Positions 7,779-16,995 of a DNA stretch of 64,000 nt are shown in pieces (position 1 is the stretch's first letter; each line of letters begins with the position of its first letter). The notes under the pieces are model-generated. The model was not told the origin of the DNA and did no database searches. It saw only the letters and a program-made list of their open reading frames with translations. Made by a program: the position numbers and the translations under genes. Source of the DNA: Butyricimonas sp. Marseille-P3923 (lineage in GTDB: Bacteria > Bacteroidota > Bacteroidia > Bacteroidales > Marinifilaceae); the NCBI RefSeq assembly GCF_900184685.1, contig NZ_FXXL01000007.1, positions 1,984,001-2,048,000 on the forward strand, given 5' to 3'.

Positions 7779-9515
7779 ATGAAGATGAATAAATTATTTT
7801 TAGGTCTGTTCGCATGTACTGCATTGTGTGCATGCTCGAACGATGAATCGGAACTCATTCTAAATGAAACACCGAATGTTTTTACAAGCGATAAAGCGTA
7901 CATCAATATCCGCCTCGCCGACGCAAGCTCCCTTACAAGGGCGCAAGAGGGTGACTTTGAATACGGAACAAACGAACAATCCGTAAAAAACGTTTACTTT
8001 TATTTTTATGATGCCGACGGCGTATTCGTAACGCAAGGCGATGTTTGGACGGATGGCAACGCCTCAGTGACAACCCCAGCCGAAAACATTGAATTCAAAA
8101 GCAACAATGTTGTTGTGCTGCAAGGGCTGGACAAAAAGGAGTATCCCAAGTACATGGTAACAGTGCTTAACAAACCGGATAACTTCGTGTATGGGAAAAC
8201 GCTCGATGAAATGCAAACGGCACTCGCGGACAATAACGCAGAAGGCATTTATTACCCGACAACCACCAATGACGTCACTACCAATTACTTTACGATGAGT
8301 ACCACGAGTTACACCGAAGCTAATCGGGCAAAATATTTCGTGACGGAAGTTAAAGAGGAAAATTTCTCTCTTGAACCGGTAACGGACATGAATGCCATTA
8401 CTAACGCAATGACTGTCTACGTGGAGCGTCTGGCAGCCAAAGTAACCTTGAATGTGTCCGGAGAACTCCCAAAGGATGCAAACGGACGTTACCCGATAAA
8501 AGTCACCGTGGCAGGCGAAGACAACTCGGCCGGAAGCGGTAATATCGCTTCGGAAGACCTTTACGTGGAATTGCTCGGATGGAAATTGAATGCCACGGCG
8601 AAGAAATCATACATGGTCAAGAACATGGATGTAACTTGGACGAATGATGCTTTGGGCTTTACATGGAACAGACCGACCGACTACCGTAGCCATTGGAGCA
8701 AGTCGTTCAACTACGGTTTTTCCGGCTATCCTGAAAATGCAGCGGGAATCCCTGCCAATTCCCAATACCTAAACTATGTCGATTTGAAAAATGACTTAAT
8801 CGAATTGGAAGCCCCTGCCTATTGCGCCGAGAACACCAACACGAATACCATCGTTACCGCCAACTTTCCTTCTGCCGTCACGAGCATCTTGTTGAAAGCC
8901 AAGGTTTGCGATGCAAACGGCAATGCACTAGACCTCGTACGTTACAACGGTGTGCTTTTCAAACAAGACTCTTTTCTCGAATACGTGCTTAACATACTGA
9001 AGACGAAGAACCAACTGAACGTGTGGTATGAAGACGGCAAAGATGATAAAGGTAATACTAAATATACCCAAATTGGCAGAGAGTATGTGAAGTTGGAGAA
9101 CGTGGGTGACGGGAAAGTGAAAGTGGTATTTACGAATGAGAATGCAACCCCGTTATATGAAGAAGACGGCACCACTTACTCGAATCAAAGCATAACCGAT
9201 CTTAACGATAATTTGGCTGCTGCTTCCGCAGGCGCCATTGCTTACAACGGCGGATTGATGTACTACAATATTCCTATCGAACACCTCAACAATGGCGCTA
9301 TCGCGGCAAACGGAACTATTCCAGAAGCCAAATACGGCGTGGTACGCAATCACCACTATGTAGTTACCATCGACAAATTGGAAAAGATTGGTAAAGGTAT
9401 TTTTGACGAAGACGAAAGAATCGTTCCCGGCGATCCGGACGGTGACACTTATTACGTTGGTGCGAAAATCAATATCCTCTCTTGGAAAATTGTCAGCCAA
9501 AACGTGGAACTTTAA
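7779..9515 (+). CDS. Mfa1-family fimbrial major subunit
   Basis: A 578-residue fimbrillin. It begins with a lipoprotein signal whose lipobox LCAC places the lipidated Cys at residue 19. Proteins of this type are exported as lipoproteins, then trimmed after an Arg near residue 50 to expose an assembly groove; Arg54 in SLTRAQEG is the likely site. The C-terminus (INILSWKIVSQNVEL) is a beta strand of the kind that completes the neighbouring subunit. It is the largest subunit in the operon apart from the tip protein and follows DUF3575/DUF3868, as expected for a shaft gene. An alternative ATG lies two codons downstream. Confidence 0.85.
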   Translation: MKMNKLFLGLFACTALCACSNDESELILNETPNVFTSDKAYINIRLADASSLTRAQEGDFEYGTNEQSVKNVYFYFYDADGVFVTQGDVWTDGNASVTTPAENIEFKSNNVVVLQGLDKKEYPKYMVTVLNKPDNFVYGKTLDEMQTALADNNAEGIYYPTTTNDVTTNYFTMSTTSYTEANRAKYFVTEVKEENFSLEPVTDMNAITNAMTVYVERLAAKVTLNVSGELPKDANGRYPIKVTVAGEDNSAGSGNIASEDLYVELLGWKLNATAKKSYMVKNMDVTWTNDALGFTWNRPTDYRSHWSKSFNYGFSGYPENAAGIPANSQYLNYVDLKNDLIELEAPAYCAENTNTNTIVTANFPSAVTSILLKAKVCDANGNALDLVRYNGVLFKQDSFLEYVLNILKTKNQLNVWYEDGKDDKGNTKYTQIGREYVKLENVGDGKVKVVFTNENATPLYEEDGTTYSNQSITDLNDNLAAASAGAIAYNGGLMYYNIPIEHLNNGAIAANGTIPEAKYGVVRNHHYVVTIDKLEKIGKGIFDEDERIVPGDPDGDTYYVGAKINILSWKIVSQNVEL

Positions 9516-9624
9516 TTTGCTTGAAGTAATCCTTATCTTATAAACAACCATTCCATGAGGTTTTTCTCCGCATGGAATGGTTTTAGAAAAGCGCTTATAG
9601 AGAGAATAAAACAACATAAGTCAA

Positions 9625-10659
9625 ATGGATATACGGTCTTACATAAGAAAAACAAGCTGCAAGTTGATGGCAGCCATCGCTTGCGCTTCGATGCTATACG
9701 CCTGCAACAGCTTAATCTATGACGGTGAGGGTGATTGCTCGGTAAACTACCGTGTGAAGTTCCGTTACGATTACAACATGAAGTTTGCCGATGCTTTTGC
9801 CCACGAGGTGAACGTAGTGACACTTTACCTGCTCGCTGCCGACGGCAGAGTGGTTTGGCAACGTACAGAACAAGGAGAAGCCCTTGCAACCGATGGCTAT
9901 GTCATGACTGTAGATGTAGAACCGGGCAAATACGACCTGCTTGTTTGGTGTGGTACTACCGACAAAGGCTCTTTCTCGATACCAGAAACAACCGTCGGCA
10001 AAGAACTGACCTGCACACTTGAAAGGCAACACGATGCCGGGAACAAGGCATTCGTTATCGAAGATCTCGATCGCTTGTTCCACGGCTGGCTGCCGGAACA
10101 GACGTTCGGTGAAACCGAAGGTACGTACACTTATACCGTACCGCTGGTGAAGAACACCAACAACGTGCGAGTGGTATTACAACACCTTTCGGGAGAAGCC
10201 GTGGACAAAGACAAATTCGTTTTCACTATCACCGGCACTAACGGAAGCATGGATTGGGACAACACGCTGCTGCCCGACGAGCCGGTGACTTTCTACGCAT
10301 GGCATACTGACTCCGGGGAAGCGGGCATGGACTCCCAGACCGAAGAAACACAGACCGCACCTCGTACCGCTTTCAGTGCGACCATAGCTGAACTGACCGT
10401 GCCGCGCCTAGTGAAAGGACAGGAAAAACGGCTCACCGTGACCAACAAGGAAACAGGAAAAACAGTTTTCTCCATTCCCCTTATCGATTATGCCTTGCTC
10501 GTGAAAGGTTTCTATAACCGGGATATGGGCGATCAAGAGTATCTCGACAGGCAGGACGTGTACGACATGATGTTTTTCCTCGATGAAGGTGATCGTTGGC
10601 TTGATGCCTACATTTATATCAACTCTTGGAAAGTAGTACTGCAAAACAGCGAATTGTAA
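9625..10659 (+). CDS. FimB/Mfa2-family fimbrial anchor subunit
   Basis: A 344-residue lipoprotein with lipobox LYAC (Cys27). The first mature domain has the family pattern (GDCSVNYRVKFRYDYNMKFADAF). Mfa2/FimB proteins keep their lipid, cap the fimbrial base and fix fibre length at the outer membrane. The C-terminus IYINSWKVVLQNSEL is nearly the same as that of the shaft gene before it, consistent with a shared fold. The next gene begins 14 bp after this stop. Confidence 0.82.
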   Translation: MDIRSYIRKTSCKLMAAIACASMLYACNSLIYDGEGDCSVNYRVKFRYDYNMKFADAFAHEVNVVTLYLLAADGRVVWQRTEQGEALATDGYVMTVDVEPGKYDLLVWCGTTDKGSFSIPETTVGKELTCTLERQHDAGNKAFVIEDLDRLFHGWLPEQTFGETEGTYTYTVPLVKNTNNVRVVLQHLSGEAVDKDKFVFTITGTNGSMDWDNTLLPDEPVTFYAWHTDSGEAGMDSQTEETQTAPRTAFSATIAELTVPRLVKGQEKRLTVTNKETGKTVFSIPLIDYALLVKGFYNRDMGDQEYLDRQDVYDMMFFLDEGDRWLDAYIYINSWKVVLQNSEL

Positions 10660-10660
10660 T

Positions 10661-10666
10661 AGGAGG
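10661..10666 (+). promoter_or_regulatory. Strong Shine-Dalgarno site
   Basis: AGGAGG lies immediately after the anchor gene's stop codon and 7 bp before the next ATG. It decides the start of the minor subunit gene. No other gene in this operon has such a site. Confidence 0.75.
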
Positions 10667-10673
10667 AATGCAA

Positions 10674-11816
10674 ATGAAAAATGTGGCACAACATATCATC
10701 ACGGGAACTCTGATGTTTCTTGGGTTGTGGAACACCTCGTGTAGCCATGACACGGAAACCTTCGATATACCCGATAAAGAAACAGCTCTCAGCATCGGCC
10801 TCAGATTACCCGCAAGAAGCCCAAAGGCCACTGAAGGCTACGAGGTCGGCGATACCTATGAAAACTATATAGACATAGAGAACAACAACTACAGGATTTA
10901 TTTCTTCACTTCAGACAATAAGTTCATCGCCCGTTTTGAACCGTCCGGTTTCGTGGTGACCACAGGAAGCGATTACCGGGATTACAGCGTGCTTGGCAAG
11001 GCTCCCGCCTCTTTGACCAATCACGAAAACTTCAAGATGGTCGTACTTGCCAACTGGCCGCAATATGGCGATGATATGATGAAGACCGGAGAAACGTTAC
11101 TCACGGACATCTGTGATGCCGGATGGGGACAATTCGATAGTTTTTCTTCTTTCGAGTTGGGACCGAAACGGCTAATTCCTTTCTATGGTGTCCACGAATA
11201 CAATAATATAGAGTTCAAGCCCGGAGAGGCCACATTGCTACCCGATCCTGTCACCTTGCTCCGTGCCATGGCAAAGGTGGAGGTGATACTCAAAACGGAC
11301 GAACATTTCGACTTATCATTCAGCGAGGTGAAAATCCGTCGCTATAATAAAAAGGGATACTGTGCCCCGAAAGACGTTTTCTCGCAAGAGGACTACGATC
11401 ACGGCGGTGAGTGGAACAATGATTACGTTAGTGACTTGCACCTCGTGGAGAACAGTAACGACACGGAAGAAAAAATACAAAATTTTCACTTCGCAAACCG
11501 GTGGATAGATACTGACGGAAACAAATACGAGAAATGGATTGCCTACCTGCCCGAATACCAAAACATTGACGCAGGCGACAAATACTCGTGCATTGAAGCA
11601 AGACTCGATGCCCAGACCGGTGAGGACGAACCGCACAAAGTCTATTTCGCAAGATACGACGAGAGTGGCAAGACAGATAATAACGACAATGCCCAGCGTT
11701 TCAACGTCACCCGCAATAACCTCTACCGTTTCACCATCACTGTCCGCGACAACAGACTCTCGGTGAACGTGCAGGAATGGAAATATGCTTATGACAACGA
11801 ATATACTTTTGACTGA
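10674..11816 (+). CDS. Fimbrial minor/accessory subunit lipoprotein
   Basis: A 380-residue lipoprotein (lipobox NTSC, Cys23) of the fimbrillin superfamily. Its start is decided by a perfect AGGAGG at 10661-10666, 7 bp before the chosen ATG; another ATG six bases upstream is too close to that site. Such a strong Shine-Dalgarno sequence is unusual for this phylum and may keep this subunit in step with the anchor gene. The mature part has typical ferroplasm-free fimbrillin strand phrases (YRIYFFTSDNKFIARFEPSG) and ends VNVQEWKYAYDNEYTFD. By order it may correspond to an Mfa3-type tip adaptor; that is inference. Confidence 0.65.
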   Translation: MKNVAQHIITGTLMFLGLWNTSCSHDTETFDIPDKETALSIGLRLPARSPKATEGYEVGDTYENYIDIENNNYRIYFFTSDNKFIARFEPSGFVVTTGSDYRDYSVLGKAPASLTNHENFKMVVLANWPQYGDDMMKTGETLLTDICDAGWGQFDSFSSFELGPKRLIPFYGVHEYNNIEFKPGEATLLPDPVTLLRAMAKVEVILKTDEHFDLSFSEVKIRRYNKKGYCAPKDVFSQEDYDHGGEWNNDYVSDLHLVENSNDTEEKIQNFHFANRWIDTDGNKYEKWIAYLPEYQNIDAGDKYSCIEARLDAQTGEDEPHKVYFARYDESGKTDNNDNAQRFNVTRNNLYRFTITVRDNRLSVNVQEWKYAYDNEYTFD

Positions 11817-11817
11817 T

Positions 11818-14202
11818 ATGAAACATTACTTCTTACTCGTACTCTTATTAGCAATCATCACAATGGGTAGTTGCATAGACGAACTTCAACCGGAGGCAAG
11901 TGAAACAAACGGAACAGTCCTTGATGAGGGCGAACTGACGGAAGCAGTATTGAATTTGTCCGTCAATGCATTTATCATTGGGACAAAAGCAAATACAAGG
12001 GCATCCATACCAAGCAGCATTCCCGAAAAGGAGACTTCGGAAGAAAAAGAGATACACAACATCTGGGTATTCCAATATGACGCGACAACACAAGAACTGT
12101 TGATAAAGCCTCGTTACTACACCATCAATGACCAAACTATGTTGCAAGACCTGCCCGTATATCTGAAAGCGGGAGTTCCATCCATCGTATATGTCGTAAC
12201 CAACACGGGCTATGACAACTGGGCTAACGATGGCACGGATGCTTCATGGCAAACGTTCAAAAAATTGGAACAACTGAAAAAGCAAACTTTGCCTACCGCT
12301 TTCCCGGCTCGGTCGATAGACAAGGTGTCGCTCCCAATGGCCGGAGCAAGCGAGGAGGTAGAGATAACGACAGGTATTACGGTCACGGTACCGGTTACAC
12401 GTATGTATGCCAAACTCAAAGTAAAAGTAGAAATGCTGAAGGCAGGAATGGAACTGAACAATGTCAACGTAAGACAAATTCCCAATATTTGCCGGGTGGA
12501 GACACTGGCCGGAGATGGACAGGAAGAACCGATGAATGCGGTTCCATTCCCTGATGGAACAACATTCAGCTCCATAGCCTTTGCCGCTTCGGACTTGGAA
12601 AAGAATGAAGATAAGGAATGGGCTGTTTTCTATGTCCCGGAAAACCTGCAAGGGGAAACAGAAACTCAGGGTGGTAACAAGTCTGATGCCGCCCCCTCCA
12701 ACGCGCTTGTGGTGGATATAACCACCGAAATCGGTGGCGAAAGATATCTCTATGTAGCTTATCCCGGGGGAAACTCACTTAATAATTTTAATATACAACG
12801 TAATCAAGTTTACCGCATAACGTTGACTATCACAGGAGAAAAAGGCCAAAACAATCCATCGTCCAATTGTTTTGTTGTAAAACCCAACGGTTTCCTCTCT
12901 TTTGAACCCTATTACCGTGTAGAGACAGGAGGCGGATACAATTTTGCAGACTATTTAAGCCCTCATGACGAGAACCTGAAAATAGCCCGTGTCGGCATTA
13001 TCTGGCAAACCAAAGACTGCATCGGTGATAATACGAATGGAACGCTGGTGCAACTCGGTGAGAACACAGGCGACATTCATCAGAAAATCTATGTTAGAAC
13101 ACAAAAGAAAGGGAATGCCTTGATCGGTGCTTACAATAGCAAGGGAAACATTATATGGTCTTGGCACATCTGGGTTACTGACCATGAACCGGACAATCTC
13201 GGCAAAGCCGTTACTTATTACACATACGATTGGGACAAGAACGGCATATATCCCGAGAAGCCACGCGTTCAAGGCTATGCCGTTATGCCATGCAACCTCG
13301 GTGCGCTGGCGGAGAATCAAAAAGGTACAGGAAATGGTCTTTATCGGTATCCGAATGAAATGACACAGGCTTTCGGTATGTTGTATCAATGGGGACGAAA
13401 AGATCCGTTCCCTCCTTTACGCAATATTACAAATGCATATCAGGATTATAATGACGAACATACAGATATACACTATGACAACTCCAACCAGATTGAAGTG
13501 CACAAGACATCCGATATCGATGAAAACAAGCTGTTTCATTCGGTGATTGGAAATACCCTAACCGGAGCCATCAGACACGCCATAGCCAACCCCACGGTTT
13601 TCATCTGTGGAACAAACGAGGTGAAACGAGGTGAATCTTATGTACAAACAAAGAGTAGCTATTTCAATAATGGAGACTGGTGTCCGGTAGGAGAAAGCGA
13701 CAATAAACTTTGGGGTGGACTGGAACCAGCCTCCGAGGGAATGAAGGGCTACACGATTAATCAAAATAATAATGTACACATATACGATAACTACGGAACG
13801 GAAAAATCCATTTTCGACCCCTGCCCCACGGGCTGGAGGGTTGCCTCGGGTGAATTGTGGCTCGAGTTTACAAATACAGGACTCAATCCGGGATCTATGA
13901 GTGATATCAATTATGACGACAAGTTTCCAGACGGATATGGCATGAATATGTATATGCAGCAATGGAAAGACGGTCCGACATCTTATTTTCCGGTACAGGG
14001 AACACGTGTAGGTGATGGAGGAGGCATTCGTTCAAATAGTTGCGGAAACTATCATAATGCAACCACGGACACGGATAACCGAGTGAATATTTTACATATC
14101 CATAAGGATCATAGCCTGTTCCATATATTCGAATATCAATTCTATTTCTACTATGTAAAATCAGTAGCAGGACCAATCCGATGCGTGCGCGATTCGAAAT
14201 GA
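11818..14202 (+). CDS. Large fimbrial tip-type lipoprotein
   Basis: A 794-residue lipoprotein (lipobox MGSC, Cys19) starting one base after the previous stop. The N-terminal half is fimbrillin-like (VYVVTNTGYDNWANDGTDAS). The C-terminal half carries a FISUMP-like lectin or adhesin module seen at the tips of Bacteroidales fimbriae: GMLYQWGRKDPFPP, FDPCPTGWRVASGE, and the terminal GPIRCVRDSK. This split fits a tip adhesin, with an assembly domain followed by a binding domain. The ligand is unknown. The frame continues open for 37 codons past the TGA (separate entry). Confidence 0.72.
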   Translation: MKHYFLLVLLLAIITMGSCIDELQPEASETNGTVLDEGELTEAVLNLSVNAFIIGTKANTRASIPSSIPEKETSEEKEIHNIWVFQYDATTQELLIKPRYYTINDQTMLQDLPVYLKAGVPSIVYVVTNTGYDNWANDGTDASWQTFKKLEQLKKQTLPTAFPARSIDKVSLPMAGASEEVEITTGITVTVPVTRMYAKLKVKVEMLKAGMELNNVNVRQIPNICRVETLAGDGQEEPMNAVPFPDGTTFSSIAFAASDLEKNEDKEWAVFYVPENLQGETETQGGNKSDAAPSNALVVDITTEIGGERYLYVAYPGGNSLNNFNIQRNQVYRITLTITGEKGQNNPSSNCFVVKPNGFLSFEPYYRVETGGGYNFADYLSPHDENLKIARVGIIWQTKDCIGDNTNGTLVQLGENTGDIHQKIYVRTQKKGNALIGAYNSKGNIIWSWHIWVTDHEPDNLGKAVTYYTYDWDKNGIYPEKPRVQGYAVMPCNLGALAENQKGTGNGLYRYPNEMTQAFGMLYQWGRKDPFPPLRNITNAYQDYNDEHTDIHYDNSNQIEVHKTSDIDENKLFHSVIGNTLTGAIRHAIANPTVFICGTNEVKRGESYVQTKSSYFNNGDWCPVGESDNKLWGGLEPASEGMKGYTINQNNNVHIYDNYGTEKSIFDPCPTGWRVASGELWLEFTNTGLNPGSMSDINYDDKFPDGYGMNMYMQQWKDGPTSYFPVQGTRVGDGGGIRSNSCGNYHNATTDTDNRVNILHIHKDHSLFHIFEYQFYFYYVKSVAGPIRCVRDSK

Positions 14203-14316
14203 AACAGCACACTTGAGCTGGAAGATTTTCCCATTATCACCGAATTCACCTATGCAGAGGACACTATCGACATTGATCGAAATCATGAACTAAACAAGGA
14301 CTTATTGGGTCTTTAA
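14203..14316 (+). other. In-frame open tail after the tip-protein stop codon
   Basis: Directly after the TGA of the tip gene, the same frame encodes 37 residues (LELEDFPIITEFTYAEDTID and on) before TAA. The acidic composition looks protein-like, but there is no start codon. It may be the degraded 3' end of another gene, or a former extension cut off by a stop mutation. The length alone is not significant. Confidence 0.3.
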
Positions 14317-14328
14317 GGAAATAAAAAA

Positions 14329-14367
14329 AAGCCTAAAAATAATCTAATTCTTAGGCTTTATCTTTTT
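14329..14367. terminator. Bidirectional terminator between fimbrial operon and tRNA-Lys
   Basis: The arms AAGCCTAA (14329-14336) and TTAGGCTT (14351-14358) pair perfectly. A T-rich run follows on the plus strand and an A-run precedes it, so it can stop transcription from both sides. Confidence 0.75.
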
Positions 14368-14393
14368 AATGTAGTCATTTCCAGACTCTTCGG

Positions 14394-14466
14394 TGATCCA
14401 ACTGGGACTCGAACCCAGGACCCCAACATTAAAAGTGTTGTGCTCTACCAGCTGAGCTATTGAATC
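14394..14466 (-). tRNA. tRNA-Lys (anticodon TTT)
   Basis: A full cloverleaf on the minus strand. Acceptor GATTCAA pairs with TTGGATC with one G-T pair. The D arm contains AGCTCAGCTGGTAGAGC, the anticodon stem is CAACA/TGTTG with loop CTTTTAA, and the T arm is CTGGG-TTCGAGT-CCCAG. The anticodon occupies 14431-14433. The 3' CCA is not encoded (CCG follows). Confidence 0.95.
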
Positions 14467-14494
14467 CTTCAATTGTGTTTCTCAATTGCGGATG

Positions 14495-14525
14495 CAAAGA
14501 TAGTAATTCTATTTAAACTCCCAAA
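14495..14525 (-). promoter_or_regulatory. Promoter for tRNA-Lys
   Basis: On the minus strand TTTG (14522-14525) is followed after 19 bp by TATCTTTG (14495-14502), a perfect Bacteroides-type promoter. Transcription would start near 14489, about 23 bases before the mature tRNA. Confidence 0.8.
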
Positions 14526-14585
14526 GACAAGGGGCTTTTTTTATGAAAAAAATATGGCGATACAACACAGATAAGCTTTCACGAA

Positions 14586-15185
14586 CTATTCTTCAATCGC
14601 AAGCGACTCTATTTTCAACAAACGTTCTTTCAACCGGGGCATATCTTTCTGCCTGATAGAGAGAGTCATTTCGCACTCCATTTCGAAATTTCGGGATAGC
14701 ACTTCCGGTTCTTCTTCTTTCAGTACTTTCATCACGTCATTCATCACCACGTAGGTGAAACGGATACGAATTTCTTCATCCACCGTGCGTTCGACAATCT
14801 CGGCATGGAGGATGGCATTGGCGGCGGCATCCCTGTACGCTTGAATCAAACCGGATACACCGAGTTTTATCCCCCCGAAATAACGCACGACAACCACGAG
14901 AACATTGGAAAGATCGTTGGATACGATTTGTCCCAGAATGGGTTTCCCTGCCGTGGAGGAAGGCTCCCCGTCGTCATTCGCCCGAAAGCGTTCCCGGTTT
15001 GCCCCCAGACAATAGGCATAACAATGATGACGGGCATCATAATACTTGGTTTTTATCTCTGTCAGGATATCTTTAACCTCTTCCTCTGTCTTCACCGGGT
15101 AAATAAAAGAAATAAAGCGACTGCCTTTCTCCTTGTACAGGCCTTCGGCAATCGCTTTTACTGTTCTATATTTATCCTCTTCCAT
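14586..15185 (-). CDS. YigZ/IMPACT family protein
   Basis: A 199-residue member of the UPF0029/YigZ family. The N-terminal IMPACT domain (about 10-120) shows EKGSRFISFIYPV, ARHHCYAYCLG, DDGEPSSTAGKPIL and VVVRYFGGIKLGVSGL, the family's hallmark sequence. The C-terminal domain is a smaller ferredoxin-like fold (DUF1949). Eukaryotic IMPACT regulates translation through GCN1/GCN2; the bacterial role is not established. The gene starts 6 bp after dnaA ends and is probably cotranscribed with it. Confidence 0.9.
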   Translation of the reverse strand: MEEDKYRTVKAIAEGLYKEKGSRFISFIYPVKTEEEVKDILTEIKTKYYDARHHCYAYCLGANRERFRANDDGEPSSTAGKPILGQIVSNDLSNVLVVVVRYFGGIKLGVSGLIQAYRDAAANAILHAEIVERTVDEEIRIRFTYVVMNDVMKVLKEEEPEVLSRNFEMECEMTLSIRQKDMPRLKERLLKIESLAIEE

Positions 15186-15191
15186 GAGAAA

Positions 15192-16619
15192 TTAATTCGC
15201 GCAATAGAGTTTCTTTTGCAACTCTTCCACTTGGGCACGGAAAGCACGATCCGTTTCCATCATGTCGGTGACAGCCTTACAGGCATACAATACCGTCGTG
15301 TGATCTTTACGTCCTATCAGCTTCCCGATATAAGCCAACGAGGCATTCGTGTAATTCTTGCTGAAATACATCGCCAACTGGCGGGCTTGCACCACTTCCC
15401 GTTTGCGTGTTTTTTCCTGCAACAGTTCGGGTGCCATATTGAAGTGTTGGCAAACAACTTCCTGTATGTATTCCACGGTCAGTTCCTTTTTCTGGTCTTT
15501 GACCATTTTACCCAAAATATCCTTAACGACATCTATCGTCAAATCCCGATGATTAAAAGTAGCTTGAGCTAACAAAGAAATCATGGCTCCTTCCAATTCC
15601 CGCACGTTGGTGCACACGTATTTACATATATACTCCAATATCTCGTCGGAGAAATCAATACCGTCTTTACGGGCTTTGTATCGGGCTATCGCTACCCGCG
15701 TTTCGTAATCCGGGGCTTTTATCTCTGCCGACAATCCCCAGCGGAAACGAGAGAGCAAACGCTCTTCCAATCCGCTCAATTCTGCCGGGGAACGATCGGA
15801 TGTCAATATCAATTGTTTACCGGATTGATGCAAATGATTGAATATATGGAAAAACGTATTCTGCGTGGCAGTCTTCCCCGCCAACTCGTGAATATCGTCC
15901 AGAATCAACACATCTATCAATTGATAGAAGTGCAAGAAATCGTTAATCTCGTTCTTGCGCACGGCTTCCGTGAATTGCGTCTGGAAGACATTGGTTGTCA
16001 CGTACAACACCACCTTATTCGGGTGGTTTTGCTTTACTTCCATACCGATTGCCTGTGCCAGATGCGTTTTACCCAAACCGGAGCCCCCGTATATCAACAA
16101 AGGATTGAAAGCCGTTCCACCGGGATTCTGGGCAATAGCTACCGCGGCAGATTTTGCCAACCGGTTGCAGCTACCTTCTATATAACTATCCAATGTATAG
16201 GAAGGGTTCAGTTGCGGGTCAATCTGTACACGATTATTATTACGCTCAAAAGGATTTTTCGGGGCATTATCTCCTGTTTTACCGTTCAGATAAACGGTAC
16301 TTGGCTCAACCTTCTTCACGTGCGTGGAAGACATCGTCACTGATATCGGGTCACGAGGGTGACTCTCCTCTACCACAACAGAATATTCCAGTTTAGCTTT
16401 CGGACCGATCACGGTACGAATAGCTTTCCGCAAAATCTCCACAAAGTGTTCTTCCAGACACTCGTACACGTATTGACTCGGAACTTGAATTGTCAACACG
16501 TCCTGCTGAAAGTTCAAAGCACGTATAGGCAAGAACCACGTTTTAAATGTTCTTGGCGCCACTTGTTCTTTAATTAGGTCCAGACATTCCGACCAAACAC
16601 TTTTACAATCCCTTTTCAT
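15192..16619 (-). CDS. dnaA: Chromosomal replication initiator protein DnaA
   Basis: A 475-residue initiator that binds origin DNA and opens it. Visible parts: N-terminal domain I (SVWSECLDLIKEQVAPRTFK), a variable linker, an AAA+ domain with Walker A GGSGLGKTH and Walker B VLILDDIHEL, and a C-terminal DNA-binding domain with the signature GRKDHTTV (usual form GGRDHTTV). It starts at an ATG after 376 bp of AT-rich sequence in which I found no DnaA boxes, so the origin is probably elsewhere. Confidence 0.97.
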   Translation of the reverse strand: MKRDCKSVWSECLDLIKEQVAPRTFKTWFLPIRALNFQQDVLTIQVPSQYVYECLEEHFVEILRKAIRTVIGPKAKLEYSVVVEESHPRDPISVTMSSTHVKKVEPSTVYLNGKTGDNAPKNPFERNNNRVQIDPQLNPSYTLDSYIEGSCNRLAKSAAVAIAQNPGGTAFNPLLIYGGSGLGKTHLAQAIGMEVKQNHPNKVVLYVTTNVFQTQFTEAVRKNEINDFLHFYQLIDVLILDDIHELAGKTATQNTFFHIFNHLHQSGKQLILTSDRSPAELSGLEERLLSRFRWGLSAEIKAPDYETRVAIARYKARKDGIDFSDEILEYICKYVCTNVRELEGAMISLLAQATFNHRDLTIDVVKDILGKMVKDQKKELTVEYIQEVVCQHFNMAPELLQEKTRKREVVQARQLAMYFSKNYTNASLAYIGKLIGRKDHTTVLYACKAVTDMMETDRAFRAQVEELQKKLYCAN

Positions 16620-16995
16620 TTATATATATCGTTTTATTCCCTATTCATCCTATATGAAATAGAACGCTAAATTCGAAAAAATATTTCTCTAAAAAAAATG
16701 AGCCTTTTGCTTGCTTTTTACCAAGAATGGCTTACGGGTTAGGTATCAATCCTTTAGATATAACACACTAACAACCAATAGATTAATTCATTTGTTACAT
16801 ATTGACCGCATTACAAAATTGCCTTTGCAATCTTAACATAAACGTAACAATATTTTGAGCGATTTTCCTAGATAAAGCTTTAAGTCTTAGGTCTAAAAAT
16901 TGATTCGAAATATCAAAATAGAGTTTTAAAAAGTTTCGGTTTATGTTAATAAAAATAGATGCCTTACATGCATTATTTAGAATCATTCTATTTTT
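16620..16995. other. AT-rich gap upstream of dnaA
   Basis: No gene, tRNA or terminator that I can support. Neither TTATCCACA nor its complement occurs, and I see no TAnnTTTG element facing dnaA. A 63-codon frame at 16795-16986 has no family features. Confidence 0.5.

Noticed and set aside
16795-16986. 63-codon frame upstream of dnaA
   Set aside because: No start signal, family pattern or conserved motif; sequence is AT-rich and likely non-coding.
16620-16995. Possible replication origin beside dnaA
   Set aside because: No TTATCCACA-type DnaA boxes on either strand and no clear unwinding repeats.
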